This document shows positions 8,733 to 16,340 of a DNA stretch of 64,000 nt, piece by piece (position 1 is the first letter of the stretch; every line of letters starts with the position of its first letter). Position numbers and translations under genes: made by a program. The notes under the pieces were generated by a model. That model was not told the DNA's origin and ran no database searches. It was given only the letters and a program-made list of their open reading frames with translations. Source of the DNA: Candidatus Kapaibacterium sp. (GTDB lineage: Bacteria > Bacteroidota > Ignavibacteria > Kapaibacteriales > UBA2268); NCBI GenBank assembly GCA_013414795.1, contig CP058732.1, forward strand, positions 1 to 64,000, read 5' to 3'.

Positions 8733-10271
8733 CTAACCCACAACAACTACGCGGAACTGGTTACTCGAAGGAGCAACTGCAAATCGGATGGTAACTGAGT
8801 TTGCATTCGTAATTTCAACATCGGTCAGAACTACATCATAAGGTGAGGAATTACGATAAATTTGAACTACAACATCCATCGTACCTAAATTATGATTTAC
8901 CACAAAGTTGGTTGTGGAACCATCTCCTATTGTAGTAGCATATTTACCCGTGGCACCAAGATTTGCTCTTGCCCCAGCTGCGGTTGTAGCCCCGGTTCCG
9001 CCGTTTGAAATCGGCAGTGTACCGGTAACTTTTGTAGCAAGGTTAACGGCACCGTTGGCAATTTTCTCCTCGGTTATACCCCCGTCTTTAACTCGAAGCG
9101 TATCAGAAACAATTTCGATGGAAGAGTTATCAACATTGACATCGAGGGTGTTTCCCGTTTTTGAAAGTCCATTACCAGCATTGATTTGTCCAGCTCCAGT
9201 AAATTGTACCCAAGTAACAGCTGTTGTACCGAGAGTCCCGCCAGGATCGACAGTACAAAGCCAGCCAGTATCACCATTTTGAGTTCCACTCTCTACCCAA
9301 ACAAAAGCGCTAACAAGTTCTGCCCAAGTGTCAGCATCGCTTGCTCTTGACCAGGCACCGCTCGCTACCACATAGATTCCATTTTGCGAAGCAGTTGTTT
9401 GGTCTTTAACCAACACTCGGTCGCCAACAGAAAGAGAGACACCATCGATTGTTTGTGTTCCAGAGAGAGTTATGTTCGCTGTTGTTGCTGCGCGAACCGA
9501 TGCCTTGGCGTCTATTCCTTGAATGGCATTGTCTACATATTGTTTGTTGGCAGCATCCGTGGGATTGACCGGATCAGCCAGGTTGGTAATCTTTTTGTTG
9601 TTCAGAGATACATCGCTGGTAGGTGCTGGGATTTGATTTAATGTGGTATTACCAGGCATAGCCTTGGTACCATCATTAATCCCTAGCGATACAACAAGGC
9701 CACTGGTAGTTTCATTGATTAAGCCCTCACTTCCAGATACAAGTCCAGACGTTTTTCTTTTGACATCGGCTTTAATTTGATTGTTTGTATCGTCATAAGT
9801 AAAGTCAATGGAATTAGTATCTACTAATGCGTTTCCGACAGCATCTTGTGCCGCCTCATTGAAGTCTGTTATACCTGCTGAAGTATGTGTATGGTTACCC
9901 GGTGCGGCCTGGTTAGATCCGCTACCAAGGACAACAAACAAACCATTTGAGTCTACCGAAATTTGACCTTCGTTAGTTCCCAGCGAAGTTTTGAGGCGAA
10001 CATCTGCTTGAACCTGCTTGTTCGTTGAGTTGTATGTGAAATCAACTGAATTTGTGTCTATAAAAGCATTGGCAATCGTTTCTATGATTTGGTCACTATT
10101 GTAAATTTCAATCCAATTTGTTCCGTTATAGTATTTTAATTTATTTGTAGAAGAGTCATAATATATTTGACCAGAAACGGGCGAGCTTGGAGGCGTAGAG
10201 AGTTTTTGAATTACCAAGTTAAGAATTTGGTTTTTGTTTAGATCAATATTGTTTAGAAAGTTTATCGCCAT
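8733..10271 (-). CDS. Tail (or head) fibre protein (512 aa)
   Basis: This is a modular fibre protein. The N-terminal dock (about residues 1-55) ends in YYNGTNWIEI. Two similar repeats follow (near 70-90 and 145-165, each containing NSIDFTY or NSVDFTY). Next comes the NLADPVNPTDAANKQYVD motif typical of phage fibres, then GGTGATTAAGARANLGAT-type collar sequence. A C-terminal beta domain ends QFRVVVVG. The start at 10271 is chosen because GGAG lies six bases before this ATG; an in-frame ATG at 10283 lacks such a site. It would mediate host recognition. Repeats of this kind evolve quickly by recombination. Confidence 0.88.
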   Translation of the reverse strand: MAINFLNNIDLNKNQILNLVIQKLSTPPSSPVSGQIYYDSSTNKLKYYNGTNWIEIYNSDQIIETIANAFIDTNSVDFTYNSTNKQVQADVRLKTSLGTNEGQISVDSNGLFVVLGSGSNQAAPGNHTHTSAGITDFNEAAQDAVGNALVDTNSIDFTYDDTNNQIKADVKRKTSGLVSGSEGLINETTSGLVVSLGINDGTKAMPGNTTLNQIPAPTSDVSLNNKKITNLADPVNPTDAANKQYVDNAIQGIDAKASVRAATTANITLSGTQTIDGVSLSVGDRVLVKDQTTASQNGIYVVASGAWSRASDADTWAELVSAFVWVESGTQNGDTGWLCTVDPGGTLGTTAVTWVQFTGAGQINAGNGLSKTGNTLDVNVDNSSIEIVSDTLRVKDGGITEEKIANGAVNLATKVTGTLPISNGGTGATTAAGARANLGATGKYATTIGDGSTTNFVVNHNLGTMDVVVQIYRNSSPYDVVLTDVEITNANSVTIRFAVAPSSNQFRVVVVG

Positions 10272-10295
10272 AGAGTACTCCAAAGTTTAATTACA

Positions 10296-10580
10296 TTAAT
10301 TGCATATAGCTTTCCCCGAAAATTCTGCTGAAAAATATATTTCAACAATGTTATCGTCAATGTATTTGATTTCGCCTTCCACCTTTGTTCCCGCAGAATC
10401 TATCACTTCAACAGATGGTTTCTTGTTCAGATTATGAGATATTGTCCAAACGCTCGCTGGTACGTCTTGATGGTGAACATAATTCTTGTCGGCAATGCCA
10501 GGAGCAAGCTCGTCCGGTTGGATTTTGCCTAAATAGCTTTTTTGCGTATTAAGGTCAAACTTTTTAATTAATTTGCTCAT
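10296..10580 (-). CDS. Small virion-associated protein (94 aa)
   Basis: This 94-residue protein has a C-terminal beta domain with the motif WTISHNLNKKPSVEVID. Its HNL segment resembles the HNLGTMDVVVQIY segment in the C-terminal domain of the neighbouring fibre. I recognise this as a recurrent small phage protein linked to fibres, but its exact role is not known to me. It overlaps the upstream spanin-like gene by four bases, so the two are translationally coupled. Confidence 0.65.
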   Translation of the reverse strand: MSKLIKKFDLNTQKSYLGKIQPDELAPGIADKNYVHHQDVPASVWTISHNLNKKPSVEVIDSAGTKVEGEIKYIDDNIVEIYFSAEFSGKAICN

Positions 10581-11041
10581 TTGATCCTTCCTAAAAGAAA
10601 CCCGACAACGATTCCACCACCAATTTTCAAAGCATCTTGCGTCCAGTTTGTCTTTTGAACCTCGTATTTAATAATAGGCTTTTCGATAATTGTATACTTT
10701 GTGATTGTGTCTGGTTGGTATTTGATTAGCATTTCGAATTTATTCTCTGGATAATAATAACAAGTATTAATTGTAGTCTTTGCAACAATTGTATCTATGC
10801 AGGCAATAAATGAGGTACTATCGATCGCTTCTTCTTTCGTAATTGAAGAATCGGTTTTTGCAATTATCTTTGTCCGATATACTATTCGTGCTTTTGCTTC
10901 CAATTTAATCGTATCTCTGATAATGATAGTATCTTGCTTTTGAACTTCTTTGACCACAAAACCAGGTTGGGTAATTGTTTTGTATCCTAGCAAAACTAAA
11001 AGAATCAGAATTATTATTCCAAAAACCAAATCCTTAATCAT
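10577..11041 (-). CDS. Spanin-like membrane protein (154 aa)
   Basis: The protein starts with a single hydrophobic helix (about residues 5-22, DLVFGIIILILLVLLGY), followed by a charged periplasmic-type region and a Gly-rich hydrophobic C-terminus (IGGGIVVGFLLGRIK). The position right after the endolysin and the overlap with its 3' end fit an Rz/spanin-like lysis protein. The ATG at 11041 is preferred; the longer frame would need a TTG. The second hydrophobic end is unusual for an i-spanin. The role is therefore inferred. Confidence 0.6.
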   Translation of the reverse strand: MIKDLVFGIIILILLVLLGYKTITQPGFVVKEVQKQDTIIIRDTIKLEAKARIVYRTKIIAKTDSSITKEEAIDSTSFIACIDTIVAKTTINTCYYYPENKFEMLIKYQPDTITKYTIIEKPIIKYEVQKTNWTQDALKIGGGIVVGFLLGRIK

Positions 11042-11600
11042 ATTGAAACCCAACTAACCCAACAACGACCATCCTTTGCAGAGGATGGTATATGTTTCTG
11101 ATTTTGTAAAACACACCAGACTTTCCACCACTTGTGGTGTTAAATCCTATGGTTTTTACCCAACCTTTTTGTTTCACCTCCACAATCCTTTCTATATGTC
11201 CATTTATGCCGATTCTTTTCTTCCAAACCAACAGATCGTGTTTTGCTGCCGTGTAAACGACTCTTTGCCCCCTCGCAACAGCATCCTCGTAGACTGCAAA
11301 TGCCAACCCGGTTTTTTTGATGGGAATTAGATTCTCTGGAAGATTGAGATTTTGAGTGGCTTTCCAAAAGCAATAATATTGACCTGCGGCACAATAGGGG
11401 GCGCCTGCCGGAATTCCAACACACTTCTGGTATTCATATATTTTCTTGCCTCTATTTTCCGCCTCTTCGAGCACCCCCACTTGCGCCACAAGAACCCTTT
11501 CGGATTCATCTATAATAACCAACGAGCTGGGGAGGAGAACCTTGGTTGGTTTAAATCCCGAAAGTAAGAGAAAAAGTAAAATCAAAAGCAATATTCTCAT
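11034..11600 (-). CDS. Exported CHAP-type endolysin (188 aa)
   Basis: The first 16 or so residues (MRILLLILLFLLLSGF) form a signal peptide or SAR-like anchor. The rest resembles a CHAP cysteine peptidase. It has the likely catalytic Cys in PYCAAGQYYCFW (near residue 70), a His in NGHIERIVEV and an Asn in GFNTTSGG, in the Cys-His-Asn order of the family. It would cleave peptidoglycan peptides during host lysis. The signal sequence implies Sec export, so release may be controlled by membrane depolarisation rather than by holin holes alone. A GGGA ribosome site precedes the ATG. Its neighbours are the holin-like and spanin-like genes. Confidence 0.8.
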   Translation of the reverse strand: MRILLLILLFLLLSGFKPTKVLLPSSLVIIDESERVLVAQVGVLEEAENRGKKIYEYQKCVGIPAGAPYCAAGQYYCFWKATQNLNLPENLIPIKKTGLAFAVYEDAVARGQRVVYTAAKHDLLVWKKRIGINGHIERIVEVKQKGWVKTIGFNTTSGGKSGVFYKIRNIYHPLQRMVVVGLVGFQYD

Positions 11601-11610
11601 AGCTTTTCCC

Positions 11611-11949
11611 TTACGGAGTTATAAACATAACAAAGTAAACTCCGAATATGCATAAACCAATCAGAATGTGTACACCCAAAAAAATGTAGCCTAAGGAATT
11701 GGTCTGCTTATAATTAGTGAATTTAATCTTAGTGTAAGCCCACTGAGCAAAACCTGACATAAAAATGGCAAAACATTCAAGTAAACCTAAAAGCAGAAGT
11801 ATTCGTATCTCTTCCCAACGAGGTGACAAAAAGTATAAAAACACGCAACCTAATATGATAAGAACTGCATGGCGTTTAAGAAAATCCCAAAAGTCTTCCT
11901 TAAACCAATCGAAAGAAAATATTTTATTGCTGGCTTTTTCGTTTGGCAT
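11611..11949 (-). CDS. Holin-like membrane protein (112 aa)
   Basis: Three hydrophobic segments are visible: near residues 30-45 (VLIILGCVFLYFL), 50-68 (ILLLLGLLECFAIFMSGF) and 90-110 (GVHILIGLCIFGVYFVMFI). The N-terminus is charged. Size, topology and position just upstream of the endolysin fit a phage holin. An AAAGGAGAG site precedes the ATG. It overlaps the preceding coiled-coil membrane gene by 26 bases. No specific holin family is recognised. Confidence 0.7.
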   Translation of the reverse strand: MPNEKASNKIFSFDWFKEDFWDFLKRHAVLIILGCVFLYFLSPRWEEIRILLLLGLLECFAIFMSGFAQWAYTKIKFTNYKQTNSLGYIFLGVHILIGLCIFGVYFVMFITP

Positions 11950-12379
11950 TTTTCTCTCCTTTTGTGTAACCTATAAATTCATATACAACCTTTGTAAGTT
12001 TTTCTATGTCGTTAAGTCGTTGAACTAATTCAGAAACTCGATCGTTCAAACCTTTTATCAAAATCATTAAATTTTCAATGGAGGCTCGTAATTTTTCTAT
12101 TTCCACTGCTTTTTGGCTTTCTGAAAAATGTACATTCATTTTTAATATCTCCAACTCGTTATTTAATGTGTTTTCAACTTCCTGGATTTTGCCAAAAACC
12201 TTTTGTTCCTTTTGGTATTCTTTGTCTTTCTCAGCAACAATTGTTTGAACCAATTCTTTATATCTTTGTTCACTCTCCCTCAATTCACGCCTCTTCTCTT
12301 TGCGAATTACGACAAGAATTGAGATTAAAGTCAAAAGGTTAACTAATATCGTTGATAAGACCGAGATTGTATCCATCAT
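11924..12379 (-). CDS. Membrane-anchored coiled-coil protein in lysis cassette (151 aa)
   Basis: An N-terminal membrane helix (residues 5-25, ISVLSTILVNLLTLISILVVI) is followed by about 110 residues of heptad-like coiled coil. The protein then ends in a basic tail (GEKNAKRKSQQ). It overlaps its upstream and downstream neighbours by a few bases. A lysis-associated role is likely from context, such as an antiholin or inner-membrane spanin component. A tail-associated role cannot be excluded. Confidence 0.6.
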   Translation of the reverse strand: MMDTISVLSTILVNLLTLISILVVIRKEKRRELRESEQRYKELVQTIVAEKDKEYQKEQKVFGKIQEVENTLNNELEILKMNVHFSESQKAVEIEKLRASIENLMILIKGLNDRVSELVQRLNDIEKLTKVVYEFIGYTKGEKNAKRKSQQ

Positions 12380-12828
12380 AACACCAACTGAACTGGATGA
12401 CCTATGATTTTTTTTCGCGTCTCAAAGAGCAGTTGTCGCCAGTAAACATTGTTTGCATCAACCATAAGTTTTGAAATGGAAATCGGACGCAACGGGGAAT
12501 AATCACCTATTTTTAAGTGTATGAGCTTGGACTCTATTTTTTCGACTAAAACATCCAAATCCGGCGCCCCCGCAAATGTTCGCAAACCCACAGAAACTAC
12601 AACCCAATTCGTTCTATGATAAATATGTGTCCTGAGTTCTTCTGTCTCAATCCTTTTATTTATGTCTGCATAATTTGGAACTGAATCGAGCCAAACTAAA
12701 ATTACTCCTTTGGCATCCATTAAATCATAGTACTGAGGCGCGTTAATCGCTTCCGGCGATGCTTTAACTGGTACATCATTGATTTCGTCGTTTAAAAACT
12801 CAACAAGCTTTGTTATATAGTTAAGCAT
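12376..12828 (-). CDS. Mu gp37-like neck/tail completion protein (DUF1834-like)
   Basis: This 150-residue protein resembles the DUF1834/Mu gp37 family in size, in its alternating strands and helices, and in its position directly after the DUF1320-like gene. These proteins act at the head-tail joining stage. Its ATG directly follows the stop of the gene before it. It then overlaps the lysis cassette by four bases, so head completion and lysis genes are co-translated. Confidence 0.7.
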   Translation of the reverse strand: MLNYITKLVEFLNDEINDVPVKASPEAINAPQYYDLMDAKGVILVWLDSVPNYADINKRIETEELRTHIYHRTNWVVVSVGLRTFAGAPDLDVLVEKIESKLIHLKIGDYSPLRPISISKLMVDANNVYWRQLLFETRKKIIGHPVQLVL

Positions 12829-13251
12829 TTAGAAATTGTCGTTTAATGAGAAAAACCTTGTCCTTTGGGTATATCGATAAAATTTGGGTTTGGAATCCTG
12901 GTTTCCACTGTTGAGTTTGATTATTCCCCGCTGGATTTTGTCTAAATTATCAATTGCTTCATCTCTTCTTCTTTGAAGTGATTCTGAATAATCTAAACCT
13001 ATCCTTCTTCGGTAAAGTTCAGTAACTACCAAACTTACACAAATGCTACGTAAAATCTCTAAATCCATAGCGTCAGTAATCGGAAGTGGGTATCTTTCAA
13101 CAAGATACCCGTCAATGTATTTGCTCGCTTCTTCAATTTTAGATTCCACTAATTGTTGATTATAATTCTGGGGTACATCAGAGTCGTCGGTGAGCTCCAC
13201 TAGCGTTTTTTCGGTTATATCGGCAATTATGTCTGCTACTGTGCAATACAT
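12829..13251 (-). CDS. Mu gp36-like head-tail connector (DUF1320)
   Basis: This 140-residue helical protein begins MYCTVADIIADITEKTL and includes KIEEASKYIDGYLVERYPLP and LRSICVSLVVTELYRRR. This is the pattern of the DUF1320 family typified by Mu gp36. The proteins are thought to be head completion or connector components. It lies between the decoration protein and the gp37-like gene, matching Mu-like gene order. Confidence 0.85.
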   Translation of the reverse strand: MYCTVADIIADITEKTLVELTDDSDVPQNYNQQLVESKIEEASKYIDGYLVERYPLPITDAMDLEILRSICVSLVVTELYRRRIGLDYSESLQRRRDEAIDNLDKIQRGIIKLNSGNQDSKPKFYRYTQRTRFFSLNDNF

Positions 13252-13263
13252 TTTTCTTTCGTT

Positions 13264-13596
13264 TTATAATAGTTTAACTCTAATTTTTTCTCCCGCTGAG
13301 GCAGCGGAATCAAGAGCATACCCCAGAACTGTTCCAGTGGTCTGAGTAACAGCTCTTCCTTGTGCATCGCTTTCTACTTTTGCACCCACAGTAATAGCTC
13401 CCCCGGTCTCAACTAAAACAATCCCATAAGTAATTACCGGGGCATATTCTCCAGCGTTAGTCGCTGCATCTAAAACACCAAGTGCAGGCGCTCCAGCAGC
13501 TGCATAGTTCCCATCATAACCAATAAATCGCATTATGTTCTCTAAATTTACAGCCGCTTTAATTGAGGTCTTTTGTACTGGTTGCTGTGTCTTCAT
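13264..13596 (-). CDS. Capsid decoration protein (DUF2190-like, 110 aa)
   Basis: This small Gly/Ala/Thr-rich beta protein contains ITVGAKVESDAQGRAVTQTT and GYALDSAASAGEKIRVKLL. These are the typical elements of capsid cement proteins related to DUF2190. It lies immediately downstream of the capsid gene region and has a GGAGAAA ribosome site inside the end of the upstream small gene. It would stabilise the packaged head. Confidence 0.85.
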   Translation of the reverse strand: MKTQQPVQKTSIKAAVNLENIMRFIGYDGNYAAAGAPALGVLDAATNAGEYAPVITYGIVLVETGGAITVGAKVESDAQGRAVTQTTGTVLGYALDSAASAGEKIRVKLL

Positions 13597-13774
13597 TGTT
13601 TCTCCTATTTGAATTACTTACATTTTTTTTGTTTGTATTTTTTTCTGGTTTTTCTGATTCAAATTCGACATACGGCTCTAAGAATGTGATATCCTCCGAG
13701 TCTATCTCAAATATTTCTTCTATCTCGTATCTTACTCCTTTGTACCGGAGAGGATATTTAGCCTTTACTTTCAT
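13559..13774 (-). CDS. Small phage protein between capsid and decoration genes (71 aa)
   Basis: This 71-residue protein has an N-terminal domain (MKVKAKYPLRYKGVRYEIEE) followed by an acidic and then Asn/Ser-rich, probably disordered tail. Small proteins with this N-terminal pattern are common in Mu-like head modules, but the role is not known to me. A GGAG site precedes the ATG. The gene overlaps the decoration gene by 38 bases. Confidence 0.7.
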   Translation of the reverse strand: MKVKAKYPLRYKGVRYEIEEIFEIDSEDITFLEPYVEFESEKPEKNTNKKNVSNSNRRNNEDTATSTKDLN

Positions 13775-13787
13775 ATGCCTCTCCTAA

Positions 13788-14705
13788 TTATAGCACATCC
13801 TTGATGAGATACGCGGACTCTATTCCTACGATTTTGACAGCAAAATTATCGGTTGTTCTTACCTTGGTTATTTTTCCACCGTTCTCTTCCCAAGTGTCAA
13901 CGATGGGATAATCACGCAACCGCAATGTATATCCGAAACAAGGTTCGTAAGGTGTAGTAGCCATTCCAGATGGATTGGTTACATAAGCCAGGATGATATT
14001 GTCTTTCCAAATGTCCGAGAAGGTTACGCCATCATCAGAGAAAACGCTTTCGCCAACATAAATGTTGGGTACATCGAAAATTGCTTTAAGTAGATCGAGC
14101 GTAATTACTCCAATCTGGGAAAACTTTACTCTTTCTATGATTTTCGGATGATTTTTCAAGGCATCGTAAACCGAAGCACCCATAACTATCGTGTTGGGTC
14201 TTTTTCCTATAATTGCACGCAAAGCACTCTTCTTTTCCTCTATAATCTCGACTACATCTGTGTTTGCATTGTTGAATTTGTCGGTTGTGATTATTTCTTT
14301 ATTGGACGCCGGATACAGCGTATCGTCCTGGGCAAGGTCGGCAGCTATTTTCTCATGCTTCAACCTGATTGCCTCGGTCGTAATTTCTGTTGCCCTGGTT
14401 TTTAAGTCTATCTCTGCTTCTCTGATTTCCCTGTAGTCGATTGGATAGGCCAGGTCGTGTTCGGTGGTAACAAAGTCAATTGTTGCAATTCCAAACGATA
14501 GCATTTCGTTTGACTCTGCTCTTATTGCCCTCTCGGTATCATATACACGAAAGCTTTCTTTTCCAAATACTGGTATTTTCCCGGCCTCTTTTTCGACTGT
14601 TACAAATGGGAATAGTTTATCTGCTATGAATTCATTATTGCTGTATCCACGGGCTATTGTGGTTAAAACTGGATCAACGACTCGCAAATTACTCAATCGT
14701 CCCAT
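13788..14705 (-). CDS. Major capsid protein (305 aa)
   Basis: This 305-residue protein starts MGRLSNLRVVDPVLTTIARG. It has the order expected for an HK97-fold capsid protein: a helical N-arm (REAEIDLKTRATEITTEAIRLKHEKIAADL), then IVMGASVYDALKNHPKIIERV and a C-terminal beta region with GYTLRLRDYPIVD. An AAAGGAGG site precedes the ATG. It follows the protease/scaffold gene, as in Mu-like phages, and overlaps its stop. Confidence 0.9.
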   Translation of the reverse strand: MGRLSNLRVVDPVLTTIARGYSNNEFIADKLFPFVTVEKEAGKIPVFGKESFRVYDTERAIRAESNEMLSFGIATIDFVTTEHDLAYPIDYREIREAEIDLKTRATEITTEAIRLKHEKIAADLAQDDTLYPASNKEIITTDKFNNANTDVVEIIEEKKSALRAIIGKRPNTIVMGASVYDALKNHPKIIERVKFSQIGVITLDLLKAIFDVPNIYVGESVFSDDGVTFSDIWKDNIILAYVTNPSGMATTPYEPCFGYTLRLRDYPIVDTWEENGGKITKVRTTDNFAVKIVGIESAYLIKDVL

Positions 14706-16171
14706 TACTGGCCTCCTTTAGTTATGATTGACAATGCTTCTTTGTATGAAATGTTTTTGCCTGATTTTCTGGTTTCTTCAATATAGTTCATCACTTTTGT
14801 ATGCAGATCTAATGCGGATTGGTCTACTTCGAAATTTTGAAATTCGTTATATTCTTTTGATGTAGATTTCTTTACTTGTTCATTAAATAATCCGATTTCA
14901 GGATAGCTCTCCAAAAGTTTCTTCACAAGACTAACGCCATCGATTTCGACCAGTTTGTTTTTCTCTGCATACATTGTAGAGCCTTGCTTATGCCCGAGTT
15001 CCAGGAGCGAAATAGCTAGATTCTCTTGATTGGGGAATAGCTTACCTTGGTGTATTAATTGCTCGGTATACGCCTTGAAGTCCTTTAATCGGTTCTCTGC
15101 TTCAAGTTGATTAATCCGTTTTTGTAATTCAATCACCAAAGCATTTTCGTTTTCGTTCATCGCTGGTGCCGATGTTTGCTGTGTTGCTTGAGGTGCTTGT
15201 GAAGCGGGCGAAGTTTGGGTATCTTGGTTACCGCTCGATGGTGTTAAGTATTTGGATTTGTTTTCATCAAGCCAGGCGGACGTTTGTGCGGAAACCTCTT
15301 CGCCAAAGGTTTCGCTCAGCCACCCTAATAGATCCACTAAAAATTGTTCAAATGTTGCCTCGTTCATTTGTAGTTCCTCATATGTTTGTTGTAAATTTTT
15401 ATTCCATAAGTCAATTAGTTGTTGGCGTGTGAGATTCTCGATGGGTATATCAACAAACTGCGAATACGCCCACTTGAAAGGCGTTAGATTGATTTTGTGA
15501 TTGCGAGCTGAACGAAGGAGACGCGAAACAATAATTCGTGCCTCTTCCTCAGTATAATAACGACGCGCTGATGGACGTGACCAGGTTGCAAGAGAAGCCA
15601 AGACATATTGTTTGGTAAGTGGGAATTTGTAGTGTACAGGATCGGCAAAGTCCTCATCTGTTAAATTCTGGTATATTTGTGGCTTTGTAAACCTCAATTC
15701 GCTCTTGATTTTTATACCATATTTTTCAGATCGTCGACTTTGTTCGTTTTTGTCTGCTTCTTCAAATTCGAACTCAAACGAACCTAAATTTTCATCAAAC
15801 TGTGGATCTGCCAATCCTTTTACGGCAGGTGGTACACCACCTAAAAAACCAATATGTTTAAGCATCAAGTTTTCATATAAAGCAATGGACCGCTTTCGAT
15901 ACAATCCTTTTTTAACCCACTCTACAAATTCCTTCGCAAGGTCTTTTAGCTTTGCATATAAAACATTTCCCCGACGCTCTAACTTCTCAACCCAGCCATA
16001 GGCTGGTGAGTCCGTCACCGGGTGCCCAATCACAACCGGTGCTTCGTGTCGAGTTTCTTCTGGTTGGTTGTTGTAGATTTCACAAATCTTATCCAAATCT
16101 TCTGCTGTCCATTGGCGGGTATTTCCCGAGGAGTCTGTGTGTATACCGGTTTTGAATACTTCAATCCACAT
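14705..16171 (-). CDS. Prohead protease fused to scaffold (Mu gpI-like, 488 aa)
   Basis: The N-terminal part (about residues 1-140) has HEAPVVIGHPVTDSPAYGWV and YRKRSIALYENLMLKHIGFLGG, the conserved pattern of Mu-type head maturation proteases. A middle insert (near 185-255) resembles a small phage domain often found in such proteases. After a Ser/Gln/Pro-rich linker, the C-terminal 150 residues are helical and scaffold-like. The start at 16171 (MWIEVFKTG) is preferred. The longer frame to 16249 would run through the inverted repeats of the divergent promoter region. The protease trims scaffold and capsid during head maturation. Confidence 0.85.
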   Translation of the reverse strand: MWIEVFKTGIHTDSSGNTRQWTAEDLDKICEIYNNQPEETRHEAPVVIGHPVTDSPAYGWVEKLERRGNVLYAKLKDLAKEFVEWVKKGLYRKRSIALYENLMLKHIGFLGGVPPAVKGLADPQFDENLGSFEFEFEEADKNEQSRRSEKYGIKIKSELRFTKPQIYQNLTDEDFADPVHYKFPLTKQYVLASLATWSRPSARRYYTEEEARIIVSRLLRSARNHKINLTPFKWAYSQFVDIPIENLTRQQLIDLWNKNLQQTYEELQMNEATFEQFLVDLLGWLSETFGEEVSAQTSAWLDENKSKYLTPSSGNQDTQTSPASQAPQATQQTSAPAMNENENALVIELQKRINQLEAENRLKDFKAYTEQLIHQGKLFPNQENLAISLLELGHKQGSTMYAEKNKLVEIDGVSLVKKLLESYPEIGLFNEQVKKSTSKEYNEFQNFEVDQSALDLHTKVMNYIEETRKSGKNISYKEALSIITKGGQ

Positions 16172-16340
16172 TCTATAAATTCCAATTTTTCTCGTTGCAA
16201 ACTTAAAACAGTGTTTCGCCCAGATGGTAACAACAATGTTACTCCTCATTGGTGTGCCTAATGTGTTGGCACATTGTTGTTACTATCGGACTACTTTTTT
16301 TGGTTGTTTTGCTTTGGATTTTTAAAAAACTTGAGAAAAA
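16172..16340. promoter_or_regulatory. Divergent late promoter region with inverted repeats
   Basis: This gap separates the two late arms. It contains a perfect 13-bp inverted repeat, GTAACAACAATGT at 16227-16239 and ACATTGTTGTTAC at 16271-16283. A second pair (TGTGCC/GGCACA) is nested around TAATGTGTT. Such symmetry suits binding of a dimeric activator or repressor. The Mor-like protein at 32,124-32,429 is the best candidate. No clear -10/-35 pair is assigned; activator-dependent promoters often lack a good -35. Confidence 0.6.
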
